Assembly (NCBI GenBank): GCA_001773255.1
Contig: MEWF01000001.1
Span: 11,686-22,664 of the forward strand
DNA length: 10,979 nt
Source of the DNA: a candidate division WWE3 bacterium RIFOXYC2_FULL_42_13
Lineage (GTDB): Bacteria > Patescibacteriota > WWE3 > UBA101185 > UBA10185
Direction of reading: 5' to 3'
Shown: positions 1 to 6,760 of the stretch, in pieces
Layout of the letters: each line of letters begins with the position of its first letter
Position numbering within the stretch: the stretch's first letter is position 1
Translations under genes and position numbers: made by a program
Notes under the pieces: generated by a model
What the model saw: the letters and a program-made list of their open reading frames with translations, nothing else
The model's database searches: none
What the model was told of the DNA's origin: nothing

Positions 1-163
1 TCCAGTATTGATCCTGTCCCATCTTCTCAAACTTTTCGTGGCCTAAGACCTGGATCTGAAATAAACGGAAAATTACGGTCAAAAAAGCTAAAAAAAATAC
101 GGCCATTAAAGAGTTTAGCCGCAATTCAAGAAATGCTCTTTTTTTGGTCCTTATATTTTTCAT
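1..163 (-). CDS. ftsI: Penicillin-binding protein, FtsI type (N-terminal fragment, cut by window edge)
   Basis: This is the first 54 codons of a gene that continues past the left edge. The ATG is at 163-161. The visible protein has a basic cytoplasmic tail (KNIRTKKR), one hydrophobic segment at about residues 17-35, then the juxtamembrane stretch FRLFQIQVLGHEKF and QDQYW. That pattern is typical of class B penicillin-binding proteins, where a membrane anchor is followed by a short RLxxLQV-like strand. The transpeptidase domain lies outside the window. Its place directly after ftsL in an mraZ-rsmH-ftsL series argues for FtsI, the septal peptidoglycan transpeptidase, rather than an elongation-type PBP2. 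The gene starts 11 bp after the ftsL stop. The only ribosome-binding-like bases are AGG overlapping that stop, about 14 nt upstream, so translation may be coupled to ftsL. Confidence 0.85.
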   Translation of the reverse strand, partial: MKNIRTKKRAFLELRLNSLMAVFFLAFLTVIFRLFQIQVLGHEKFEKMGQDQYW

Positions 164-174
164 CTACGAATATT

Positions 175-501
175 TTACCTTGCCAGTGAAGCTACTTGGC
201 CGGATGAAGACAGGTCCAGTGTCATTAAACGTTCTTCCATGGGTGAAAAGCCCATCTTTGCAGCTTCGGACTCAATATAACTCATTGAGGAAAGCTCGGA
301 GTCTTCATACTTAAGCAGTGTGATCTCTTCTTCTAACGCCAGCTGCGTGTCAAAAGAACCCTTGAGATCCCGGTTTTTAACGGCGAGATCGTTATAGAAG
401 TACATCCGCGCCACAGTGCTGGATAAAAAGAGGGCGCAACATGAAAAAAAGACAAGGTTGCAGGTTTTTTGTATTTTTTCTTGTTTATCTATTCTGCACA
501 T
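175..501 (-). CDS. ftsL: FtsL-like cell division protein
   Basis: This is a small 108-residue bitopic protein. It has a short cytoplasmic N-terminus rich in charged residues, one membrane segment at about residues 14-32 (CNLVFFSCCALFLSS), and then an extracytoplasmic part rich in Glu, Leu and Lys that should form a coiled coil at about residues 40-75. The end includes a typical IESEAAKMGFSP stretch, as in FtsL/DivIC proteins, where the coiled coil is followed by an 'xxA...LGM' motif. FtsL proteins bind FtsB/DivIC and FtsQ/DivIB and regulate the septal synthase; they are poorly conserved, so the call rests on topology, size and position between rsmH and ftsI. The ATG at 501 lies inside the end of rsmH, a 13-bp overlap that suggests translational coupling. 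There is no clear Shine-Dalgarno. It could equally be called a DivIC-like septum formation initiator. Confidence 0.78.
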   Translation of the reverse strand: MCRIDKQEKIQKTCNLVFFSCCALFLSSTVARMYFYNDLAVKNRDLKGSFDTQLALEEEITLLKYEDSELSSMSYIESEAAKMGFSPMEERLMTLDLSSSGQVASLAR

Positions 502-1370
502 TTTTCAAATACGCGCATCTTCGCGCTTCTTGCCCTGGGATTTTCATTTACTTCTTCCTCCGTGGGCACCAGAGGTTTTTTCACAACTTTCATTAACAGG
601 GGCTGCACGTCCAGACCGAATTGTTTCACGATACCGTCTTCCAAAGAATGGAACGATATCACTACCATTCGGCCCCCAGGCAGTAGAAGACGTGCAGCCC
701 GGGGCAGTGAGTTTTCAAGATTTTCAAGCTCATTGTTTACTGCGATCCGCAGAGCCTGAAAAGTTCTGGTGGCAGGATTGATTCTCCCGCGCTCATAGTC
801 TGAAGGAGCGGCAGACTTTATTATTTCCGCTAATTGGCGGGTAGTCTGAATCTTCTTCAACTTACGAGCTTCGACTATTGCTTTAGCAAATCTTCTCGAC
901 ATCCGTTCGTCTGAGTAGTTGAACATAATGTCGGCCAGGCGTTCTTCGGGCAGTGCGTTAACCAAATCTGCTGCTGTTACACCTAGTGTGGTATCGAGTC
1001 TCATATCGAGCGTCTGATCCTCTAAGAAAGACAGTCCGATGTTCCCCTCTTCCAACTCGAATGTGCTGTAACCAAGGTCAAAAAGTATTCCTGATACTTT
1101 TTCGAAACCACTCGCCTGAGCTATTAGTCCAATATCCTTAAAGTTGCCAACGGCACCGGTAAAATTTTCACCTAACCCAAGATCTTTTATACGGTCCGCG
1201 GCTCTCTGTAATGCTTCCGGATTTACATCCAGACCAAGAACCGTCCCTCCCATTTTTAAGATCTCTACCGTGTGTCCTCCGTCTCCGAGAGTGGCATCAA
1301 TATACTTTGCATTTTTATTAACTTTTAAATGTTCTAAAACTTCTTTTAGCAAGACCGGTTTGTGGTACAT
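489..1370 (-). CDS. rsmH: 16S rRNA (cytosine-1402-N4)-methyltransferase RsmH
   Basis: RsmH (MraW) uses S-adenosylmethionine to methylate N4 of C1402 in 16S rRNA, tuning decoding at the ribosomal P site. The protein is 293 residues, slightly below the usual 300-316. The family hallmarks are visible in order: MYHKPVLLKEV at the start, the SAM-binding loop DATLGDGGHT (25-34), LGLDVNPEAL (46-54) for the acidic residue that holds the ribose, ILFDLGYST (95-103), the DMRLD block (122-126), INPATRTFQALRI (198-210), and VVISFHSLED (236-245) near the C-terminus. The end KPLVPTEEEVNENPRARSAKMR is also standard. It starts 10 bp after mraZ and overlaps ftsL by 13 bp, so it is in one transcript with both. 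The upstream bases (ACAGAAA) make only a weak ribosome-binding site. Confidence 0.97.
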   Translation of the reverse strand: MYHKPVLLKEVLEHLKVNKNAKYIDATLGDGGHTVEILKMGGTVLGLDVNPEALQRAADRIKDLGLGENFTGAVGNFKDIGLIAQASGFEKVSGILFDLGYSTFELEEGNIGLSFLEDQTLDMRLDTTLGVTAADLVNALPEERLADIMFNYSDERMSRRFAKAIVEARKLKKIQTTRQLAEIIKSAAPSDYERGRINPATRTFQALRIAVNNELENLENSLPRAARLLLPGGRMVVISFHSLEDGIVKQFGLDVQPLLMKVVKKPLVPTEEEVNENPRARSAKMRVFEKCAE

Positions 1371-1380
1371 TTTCTGTAGT

Positions 1381-1806
1381 TTAGGCAGTAACTTCTCCGC
1401 TAATTTTCTCCAACCTTGCGGTCCAGCTTTCCAAATTCCAGATCTCTATATGGTCGCCTGCGCCTACTACTGCTAAATTCTTGCCTAACCCGGCGTAATC
1501 CTTAAGGTTTCCGGGTATTACAATTCTTCCCTGGGGGTCTATTGTGACTTCAGCGGCACCCGAGTACATGTACCTCTTAATGTCCCTCGTTCTCGCGTCT
1601 GTTATAGGATTTTCAATTTGCTTTTGAGCCTCTGTGGCCCAATCTTCTTTGTCGTACACGAACACACACTTCTCAAATCCCCGGGAAAGAATCACTTCTT
1701 CCCCTCTGATCTGGTCCCGAAGTTTCTTGGGCAGGGCAATTCTTGATCCTTCGGTGATATTCGGTTTATATTCCCCAAGAAACATTCTCATAGTGCTATT
1801 CACCAT
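1381..1806 (-). CDS. mraZ: Transcriptional regulator MraZ
   Basis: MraZ is a ring-forming DNA-binding protein with two AbrB/SpoVT-like halves that binds tandem repeats upstream of its own gene and represses the dcw operon. The 141-residue product has the typical FLGEY start, a first half around ITEGSRIALPKKLRDQI (17-33) and a second half with the canonical IDPQGRIVIP (89-98). The C-terminal IEIWNLESW (120-128) is a family feature. The first half lacks the usual DxKGR core, reading TEGSR instead, while the second half keeps it. Three starts are possible: ATG at 1806 (used here, GGTG 4 nt upstream), 1791, and 1785, which would begin directly at MFLGEY. The choice matters because one putative MraZ box lies between the first and second start. 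First gene of the dcw transcript. Confidence 0.95.
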   Translation of the reverse strand: MVNSTMRMFLGEYKPNITEGSRIALPKKLRDQIRGEEVILSRGFEKCVFVYDKEDWATEAQKQIENPITDARTRDIKRYMYSGAAEVTIDPQGRIVIPGNLKDYAGLGKNLAVVGAGDHIEIWNLESWTARLEKISGEVTA

Positions 1807-1853
1807 TCATCACCAATTTATACCAATATGCTCCACTGAGTATCCATTGTCAA
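1801..1853 (-). promoter_or_regulatory. mraZ promoter overlapped by four 10-bp direct repeats (putative MraZ boxes)
   Basis: Reading the minus strand, a perfect -35 TTGACA (1853-1848) is followed after 17 bp by CATATT (1830-1825). A competing extended -10, TGGTATAAA, lies at 1825-1817. On top of this sit four repeats whose GG core recurs exactly every 10 bp: GTGGA (core 1834), TTGGT (1824), TTGGT (1814) and ATGGT (1804). The known E. coli MraZ target is TGGGN5 repeated with a 10-bp period just downstream of the mra promoter, so spacing, core and position all match. The repeats would cover the -10 and transcription start, giving simple autorepression of the whole division cluster. The periodic repeats are seen directly; binding is inferred. 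Confidence 0.68.
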
Positions 1854-1905
1854 TACAAATGAAACCCGAAAATGTGAAAGATCGGAAGTTGGTTTTTCCC
1901 ATAGC

Positions 1906-1924
1906 TAAGCCAATAAAAGGCTTA
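1906..1924. other. Short inverted repeat in the glyS-mraZ gap
   Basis: TAAGCC (1906-1911) and GGCTTA (1919-1924) form a perfect 6-bp stem with a 7-nt A/T loop. It lies 30 bp past the glyS stop, in the 147-bp gap before the mraZ promoter, where a terminator for glyS would be expected. Neither strand has a following T tract, so it is not a textbook intrinsic terminator. Part of this gap (1859-1972, plus strand) is also an open 37-codon frame with no visible coding features. Beyond this hairpin and the mraZ control region I see nothing in the gap. Confidence 0.3.
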
Positions 1925-1953
1925 CATGGATTAACTAAGAACAGTTATAAAAA

Positions 1954-3339
1954 TTACTGCCTAGTGAGATAAAATTCAAGATCGCTGACCGCTATGCGAA
2001 CCTGCTCCATGGTATCGCGGTCTCTGACGGTAACGGTGTCATCTTCGAGTGTCTGGTAATCAATGGTGACGCAAAAGGGCGTGCCTATCTCATCTTGGGA
2101 GTAGTATCTTTTTCCGATGTTGCCCCTATCATCCCACGTGACGGAAACACCTTCCGAAACGAGCATGTCGAAAATTTCGCGGGCTTTCCCCACAACCTCC
2201 TCTTTGTTTCTGACAAGAGGAAAGACCGCAGCTTTGTAGGGCGCCAAAGTGTGGGGCAGTTTAAGGACGGTTCTGCCCTCTTCTTCACAGTACGCGTCCG
2301 CCAGAACGGCTAAAAGTACACGGTTTATTCCAAATGTAGGCTCAATAACATGGGGTAATATTTTTTCACCCGTTTCAGGGTCTGTGTATCTTAGTTCTTC
2401 TCCGGATTTTTCCATGTGATTTTTTAGATCGTAGTCGGTCCTGTAAGCCAGTCCGAAAAGTTCTTTAACACCGAACGGAAATTCGAAATCCAGATCTTCG
2501 GTCTTTGTTGAATAATGAGCTCTTTCCGCGTCGGTGTGGGTTCTCCAGGATAATTTTTCTTCGGGCAGGCCTAAGGTCAGCGCCCACTTCCTCATTTCTT
2601 CCTTCCAGTAATCGAACAGGGCTTCCCAGCTATCCTTTGCGGGATCGAAAAAGTATTCAAATTCGGCTAAATTAAATTCCAAAGTCCTGAAAATAAAATT
2701 TCCCAAAGTTATTTCGTTTCTAAAGGCTTTCCCCGACTGCGCGATACCGAACGGAAGTCTCGGTCTCATTGTGTCCAATACATTTCTGAAATTTACGAAC
2801 ATTCCCTGGGCAATTTCACCTCTCAAATACACCGTAGCCTGAGAATCGGTAACAATACCGACGTTCGTTTCAAAAAGTAAATTGAATTTTCTCGGTTTCG
2901 TCCAGTCGTGAACTCCGCATTTAGGACAGGGGATCTTATTGTCTTCTATTATTTTTGATAATTCTTCCGGCGGAAGTCCTTCAACAATTTTCTTCTCGCC
3001 CTTTGCCTCAAAATACGCCTCGATCAAATGATCCGCTCTCGTGCGGTTCTTGCAATTCCTGCAGTCTATAAGGACATCAGTAAAACTTGATGTGTGGCCG
3101 GAGGCTTCCCAAACCTTAGGGCTCATTAAAATACTCGTATCCAACCCCTGAATATTCGCGCGACGTGTCACAAAAAAATCCCACCAAGAATTTTTTATAT
3201 TTCTGAGTAACAAAACCCCTAAAGGTCCGAAGTCGTAGGTATTTGACAGCCCCCCGTATATTTCCGATCCGGGGAAAACATATCCTCTTCTTTTGCTAAG
3301 TGAAACGATCTTCTGCTGTAGATCCGCAATTTCAGACAT
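1954..3339 (-). CDS. glyS: Glycine--tRNA ligase, single-chain alpha2 type
   Basis: This class II aminoacyl-tRNA synthetase activates glycine with ATP and charges tRNA-Gly in the cytoplasm. The 461-residue length fits the homodimeric (eukaryote/archaea-like) GlyRS rather than the alpha2beta2 GlyQ/GlyS form. Visible landmarks are SKRRGYVFPGSEIYGG (15-30), YDFGPLG (35-41), SGHTSSFTD (80-88), two Cys pairs at C93/C96 and C138/C141 that could hold zinc in the insertion, the motif 2 block FRNE (206-209), and motif 3 EPTFGINR (333-340). The C-terminal anticodon-binding domain starts at about 365 (LAPYKAAVFPL) and contains DDRGNIGKRY and DEIGTPF. The start ATG has no ribosome-binding site but sits at the predicted transcription start. 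It follows recO by 47 bp; recO next to glycyl-tRNA synthetase genes is also common in Firmicutes. Confidence 0.97.
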   Translation of the reverse strand: MSEIADLQQKIVSLSKRRGYVFPGSEIYGGLSNTYDFGPLGVLLLRNIKNSWWDFFVTRRANIQGLDTSILMSPKVWEASGHTSSFTDVLIDCRNCKNRTRADHLIEAYFEAKGEKKIVEGLPPEELSKIIEDNKIPCPKCGVHDWTKPRKFNLLFETNVGIVTDSQATVYLRGEIAQGMFVNFRNVLDTMRPRLPFGIAQSGKAFRNEITLGNFIFRTLEFNLAEFEYFFDPAKDSWEALFDYWKEEMRKWALTLGLPEEKLSWRTHTDAERAHYSTKTEDLDFEFPFGVKELFGLAYRTDYDLKNHMEKSGEELRYTDPETGEKILPHVIEPTFGINRVLLAVLADAYCEEEGRTVLKLPHTLAPYKAAVFPLVRNKEEVVGKAREIFDMLVSEGVSVTWDDRGNIGKRYYSQDEIGTPFCVTIDYQTLEDDTVTVRDRDTMEQVRIAVSDLEFYLTRQ

Positions 3340-3345
3340 AAAGCC

Positions 3346-3374
3346 AGTATATAGCAGACGGAGTTAATTTCCAA
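3346..3374 (-). promoter_or_regulatory. Putative glyS promoter giving a leaderless mRNA
   Basis: On the minus strand TTGGAA (3374-3369, 4 of 6 to consensus) and TATACT (3351-3346, 5 of 6) are separated by exactly 17 bp. The glyS ATG begins 7 bases after the -10 hexamer, where transcription normally starts, and no Shine-Dalgarno lies upstream. This predicts an mRNA whose first base is the start codon. The whole element lies in the 47-bp recO-glyS gap, so glyS may be transcribed apart from recO. Confidence 0.5.
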
Positions 3375-3386
3375 GATTGTTAACGA

Positions 3387-4106
3387 TCAAAGCAGTTCCC
3401 TGCTTTTTATCCTGATACCGAAGTGCTCATCGATAAGCGCTGAAGTTATAGTACTAAGATCTTTGAGGGTTTTTTCGTCTGTTTTCGTTAATTTGTTCTG
3501 GGACAGCTCCCTTAACTTACCGACGGTTTGCGTGGGAAAACCGAGGCCGGAACGGGAACAATCATCACAGAAAAATCCTCCACGGTCCGGAGCCAAATAT
3601 AACAACGGGCCTTTACGAACGAGCTCCTTTTTGCACCTTAAACACGTCTCAGTATTCAAACCGTACCCCATAAGGCCCAGATAGTGAATTTCAAAAAATC
3701 TCACCGCCAGATCTATGTTTTCAGGAAAACGTGAAGCTATTTTGAGAAATTTGACCAGCAGTTCGAACGCCTCTTCTGCATTCCCGCTCTCCTCGGTGGT
3801 TTTATGCAGTAATTCGACAACATAGGAACACCTAATACTTAAAGCGTAGTCACCTTTTAATTTCTTAAAGCTGTTCAATCCCGATACTTCGTCTATTTGT
3901 CGCATCCCGCCTAACCCTTCAGATAAACCGACCTTCACAAGGTTTAGTGTGTCGAGATTACCGGCTCTCCTTGAGGAAATTTTGCGTACGCCGCGGGCAA
4001 TTGCAGGAATTTTTCCCAGATCTTTGGATAACAATGTGTATATTTTGTCGGAATCTCTGTAGTTGATGCTTTTTAATACAACGGCAACAGTATTAACTTT
4101 TTTCAT
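3387..4106 (-). CDS. recO: DNA repair protein RecO
   Basis: RecO helps load RecA onto SSB-coated single-stranded DNA in the RecFOR pathway and anneals complementary strands. The 239-residue protein has the normal family length. The N-terminal OB fold is recognisable from VAVVLKSINYRDSDKIYTLLSKDLGKIPAIARGVRK (7-42), which matches the usual 'xxAiVLxxxxyxExDkivtlfTxexGkixaiakGar' layout. A helical middle part follows, then a zinc-finger-like Cys4 set at C155/C158 and C180/C183, with the conserved PDRGGFFC stretch just before the second pair. The start ATG has a promoter-like -10 immediately upstream and no ribosome-binding site. The neighbour upstream is the DUF4012 gene, 57 bp away, which is functionally unrelated. 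Confidence 0.94.
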   Translation of the reverse strand: MKKVNTVAVVLKSINYRDSDKIYTLLSKDLGKIPAIARGVRKISSRRAGNLDTLNLVKVGLSEGLGGMRQIDEVSGLNSFKKLKGDYALSIRCSYVVELLHKTTEESGNAEEAFELLVKFLKIASRFPENIDLAVRFFEIHYLGLMGYGLNTETCLRCKKELVRKGPLLYLAPDRGGFFCDDCSRSGLGFPTQTVGKLRELSQNKLTKTDEKTLKDLSTITSALIDEHFGIRIKSRELL

Positions 4107-4113
4107 CAGGCTA

Positions 4114-4142
4114 ATTCTATCCCGCCGGGCATGAAGCGTAAA
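4114..4142 (-). promoter_or_regulatory. Putative recO promoter giving a (near-)leaderless mRNA
   Basis: On the minus strand TTTACG (4142-4137, 4 of 6) and TAGAAT (4119-4114, 5 of 6) are 17 bp apart. The recO ATG begins 8 bases after the -10, so the predicted leader is zero or one nucleotide. A small GC palindrome, CCCGCCGGG (4121-4129), lies in the spacer; it has no T tract and is not a terminator. Placing the promoter here separates recO from the glycan genes upstream. Confidence 0.45.
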
Positions 4143-4163
4143 ATCTGTATGCGACGGTTTGAG

Positions 4164-6122
4164 TTAATTTCTGATCGTAACTTCTTTAAAGTTAACGAGC
4201 TCCACATCAACCGTCTTTGTTCCGTAACTCACTGTATATTTCTCGCCGTTAACTCCCGCCTGCTTTTGGAGATAAAGCTGATATTCTTTCTCACCCACTA
4301 AGTTGGAAGGAATATAGTACTTAAATGTAACTTCTTTTGTATCTCCGGGCTGTGCGGTAATAAACGCGCTGTACCAAACTCTATTATTTTCCTGGTCTGT
4401 CATTGTGCCATCTTCACTGCCGTCTACCGAAATAAATTCGGAGCCGACCGGAGCGTAAACTCTTACCCAATCCTTGAACTGTTTAACAAAAGGGGCGAAT
4501 TCTCCGTCGGGATTCTCGTATTTATAGACAATATTAACTGTCCTGAGCCACCTGTCTCCGACCTTCTCGAGTTTATGATTGACTGCTTTTTTTACAAACC
4601 AGTTTGTCTTGTCCCCTCCCAGGTTGGTCGAGACGACCATTGAGTAATCGCCTTTTGTGTCCTGTTTTATACGTCCGCCTAACTCATATTTATCTATGAG
4701 CGCCTGAGCTTCAGGATCGAATACGTATACCTGAACATGTCTTCTTGCCGCCAAACTAGCCGCCTTGTCAATTAATTTAGGCCAGAGATTTTTATCCGAC
4801 TCAAAGACGTTGGTCAACATTGCTTTCATCAGGTAACCTAAGACTCTTTTTCTTCCGGCTTGTTCCTTCAGAGCCAAAGAAGCGATCCTTTCCAACTCAA
4901 GTACGACATTATCTTTTGTGTACGTAATACCGTTAACTGTTACCGGTCCCGTGACATCGAGCAGTTCACTGATAACCTGCGTGTCTATGGCGAAAATACC
5001 ATCAACCGGTTTGACCTCTACCGGGTCTATACGTCCGGCCATGTTATAAAAGCGCAGGAACTGATCCATGGAAGTGACAAAATCGGGGGAATAGTTCATG
5101 TCCCTTGCATACCATCTTTCGACCAGCAGATATTTTGAGTAGGCTGCGGGCGGATCGGGAAAGTCATAAGTAGCATCGATAAGATCGAGGGTAAGGTCAA
5201 CACTGTACATATCTTTTGAAGTAAAATCGGAGTCAAGAAGACCGTTGGCTATCTTAAATGTAGCGTAATTGGTCATAAATCCGCCTGTCGGTCTTATTTC
5301 CTTGTCGTTCTGCATTATTATCATGTATCTTTTCACCGGTGTTCCAACGGCTAACACTCTCGGGAATATAGTAAAGGCCTGTTTAAGATCCGGAGCATAG
5401 TCGTCGGCCTTGGACAAAATGTCTTTCACAAAAATGATGTTTTCTCTTATAGGGGTACCCCTAAAGCTTTCGGGGTATTTCTCAACTTCGATCGGTTCGA
5501 GCTCTTCACCCACTTTGGAAACTTTTTCTATAACACCATCCATCTGTCCTGCCACTTCGGGCATGATTGATATCCAACCTTGGAATGCTTCCATCAAACC
5601 TTGTTCTTCGGGAACTTCCTGATCTGCGGAAACCTTTAGACCTGCCGCATCGGCAAAAGGAAGTACTACTTTTTCGGCTTCACGCAAGGCGTCGATGGCA
5701 TAAAAACCCGCATTGATAAATCTTTCGGAGTCGGCATAGTACTCGTTGATCTTGAACATTGTTTTGTCCTTAGCCCAGCCAAAGCTTTGTTCCCTCTGCT
5801 CCCTTAAAGATTTGAGATTATTCTCAGTTTTATTAAGGGTCGCCTCTAATGCCACCAGGTCCCTATTCTGTAGAGCCTCTCCTATTTTTGTAGTATCGGT
5901 TTTTATGATGCTCGCGGCTGAATAAAGGGCAAGCGCAGGCTTAACAAGGTAGCTGTAGGCCAGAACGCCTACAATACCTACAACGACAAGGAGAATTACT
6001 GTCCCGATCCCCAGCTTCTTGGCCACACCGTTAGCGCCTTTCTTTTTACCGGCTTTATAACCTGACGCACCGGGCTGGAAAGACGTGCTACCCTCCGAAC
6101 CCCAAAATTGTGAATTATTCAT
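4164..6122 (-). CDS. DUF4012 domain-containing membrane protein
   Basis: The 652-residue protein has a Gly/Ser/Lys-rich cytoplasmic tail (1-36) ending in basic residues, one membrane helix at about 37-60, and a large extracytoplasmic part, so it is a type II bitopic protein. Residues 70-260 are mostly helical. The DUF4012 core is marked by QNDKEIRPTGGF (271-282), RDMNYSPDFVTSMDQF (340-355) and VDGIFAIDTQVISELL (373-388), followed by TGPVTVNG. The last part, about 510-652, is rich in aromatic and beta-prone residues and may be an Ig-like module. DUF4012 has no established function; members are often found beside exopolysaccharide genes. Here it starts 2 bp after the sugar-1-phosphate transferase with a good AGGAG site 10 nt upstream, so the two are co-translated. 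A role in assembling, anchoring or modifying the surface glycan is inference from context. Confidence 0.9.
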   Translation of the reverse strand: MNNSQFWGSEGSTSFQPGASGYKAGKKKGANGVAKKLGIGTVILLVVVGIVGVLAYSYLVKPALALYSAASIIKTDTTKIGEALQNRDLVALEATLNKTENNLKSLREQREQSFGWAKDKTMFKINEYYADSERFINAGFYAIDALREAEKVVLPFADAAGLKVSADQEVPEEQGLMEAFQGWISIMPEVAGQMDGVIEKVSKVGEELEPIEVEKYPESFRGTPIRENIIFVKDILSKADDYAPDLKQAFTIFPRVLAVGTPVKRYMIIMQNDKEIRPTGGFMTNYATFKIANGLLDSDFTSKDMYSVDLTLDLIDATYDFPDPPAAYSKYLLVERWYARDMNYSPDFVTSMDQFLRFYNMAGRIDPVEVKPVDGIFAIDTQVISELLDVTGPVTVNGITYTKDNVVLELERIASLALKEQAGRKRVLGYLMKAMLTNVFESDKNLWPKLIDKAASLAARRHVQVYVFDPEAQALIDKYELGGRIKQDTKGDYSMVVSTNLGGDKTNWFVKKAVNHKLEKVGDRWLRTVNIVYKYENPDGEFAPFVKQFKDWVRVYAPVGSEFISVDGSEDGTMTDQENNRVWYSAFITAQPGDTKEVTFKYYIPSNLVGEKEYQLYLQKQAGVNGEKYTVSYGTKTVDVELVNFKEVTIRN

Positions 6123-6124
6123 AT

Positions 6125-6760
6125 TTAAACGGCTCCTTTTTTAGTTAAAACTACATACGGCGTTTTCAAGACAACCAATATATCATACAATATTGATTTA
6201 TTTTCTGCATATTTTGCATCGAGTTTAACTCTCTCGACAAAACCTATCGAGGATCTTCCGGTTACCTGCCAGGGACCCGTGATACCGGGTTTGATCGAAA
6301 CGGCCTTTTCGATAAGTTCTGCGGTCTCGGGAAATTTTACGGCCTGTTCCTCGATCTCAAAAAAGTAATAAGCTCTCGGTCCGACGATGCTCATTTCACC
6401 TCTTAATACGTTTATAAATTGAGGTAGTTCATCGATACTGTATTTCCTAAGAAAAACTCCACCTTTTATAATTCTCGGGTCTTCTTCGGCATTTATTTTG
6501 TAATTATTCTCAACATACTTTTTGTAAAGTTCCTGATTTTTTATAAGATACTCATGGGCGTTTGGGAACATCGAACGGAATTTCATGAATTTAAAAGGTT
6601 TTTTATCTTTTCCGACGCGGTCCGGTATGTCGGCGAAAACCGGTCCTCCGGGAGAAACGCACTTTATCCAAACGGCGGCTAACAAAAATACCGGGGAAAA
6701 TAGTACAAGACCTACCAGCGCGCCCATTATATCCATTGTTCTTTTCAGGATGTTGTACAT
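6125..6760 (-). CDS. Polyprenyl-phosphate sugar-1-phosphate transferase (monotopic PGT)
   Basis: This enzyme moves a sugar-1-phosphate from a nucleotide sugar to undecaprenyl phosphate, the first committed step of a surface glycan, at the inner face of the membrane. The 211-residue length fits the minimal PglC/WcaJ catalytic unit without the extra N-terminal membrane domain. Features in order: KRTMDIMGALVG (6-17), a hydrophobic stretch 11-31 with the Ser-Pro helix breaker at S22-P23 that makes the re-entrant hairpin, RVGKDKKPFKFMKFRSM (48-64), the catalytic Asp-Glu dyad D110-E111 in SIDELPQ, GEMSIVGPRA (121-130), and PGITGPWQVTGRSS (158-171). The usual GPRP reads GPRA here. The sugar cannot be told from sequence. 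It overlaps the upstream GT4 gene by 16 bp and is 2 bp from the DUF4012 gene, so these three form one translation-coupled operon. Confidence 0.95.
   Translation of the reverse strand: MYNILKRTMDIMGALVGLVLFSPVFLLAAVWIKCVSPGGPVFADIPDRVGKDKKPFKFMKFRSMFPNAHEYLIKNQELYKKYVENNYKINAEEDPRIIKGGVFLRKYSIDELPQFINVLRGEMSIVGPRAYYFFEIEEQAVKFPETAELIEKAVSIKPGITGPWQVTGRSSIGFVERVKLDAKYAENKSILYDILVVLKTPYVVLTKKGAV
6133..6137 (-). promoter_or_regulatory. Shine-Dalgarno site of the DUF4012 gene
   Basis: AGGAG lies 10 nt before the ATG at 6122, inside the end of the preceding sugar transferase gene. It is one of the few clear Shine-Dalgarno sequences in the window, and it serves an internal operon gene, in contrast to the promoter-proximal genes recO and glyS, which lack one. 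Confidence 0.7.

Noticed and set aside
416..781. Plus-strand open frames of 96-121 codons opposite ftsL and rsmH
   Set aside because: Antisense shadows of two well-supported minus-strand genes; composition lacks any domain-like pattern and no start signals are seen.
1859..1972. Plus-strand 37-codon frame starting MKPENVKDRK in the glyS-mraZ gap
   Set aside because: No ribosome-binding site, no recognisable motif, it overlaps the glyS end, and the frame stays open upstream only as a mirror of mraZ. More likely chance.
4121..4129. CCCGCCGGG palindrome as terminator of the DUF4012 operon
   Set aside because: Stem of 4 bp with a 1-nt centre cannot form a terminator hairpin and has no T tract; it sits in the spacer of the recO promoter.
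4860..5138. Plus-strand 92-codon frame inside the DUF4012 gene
   Set aside because: Lies wholly opposite a conserved core region; no promoter or ribosome-binding site upstream.
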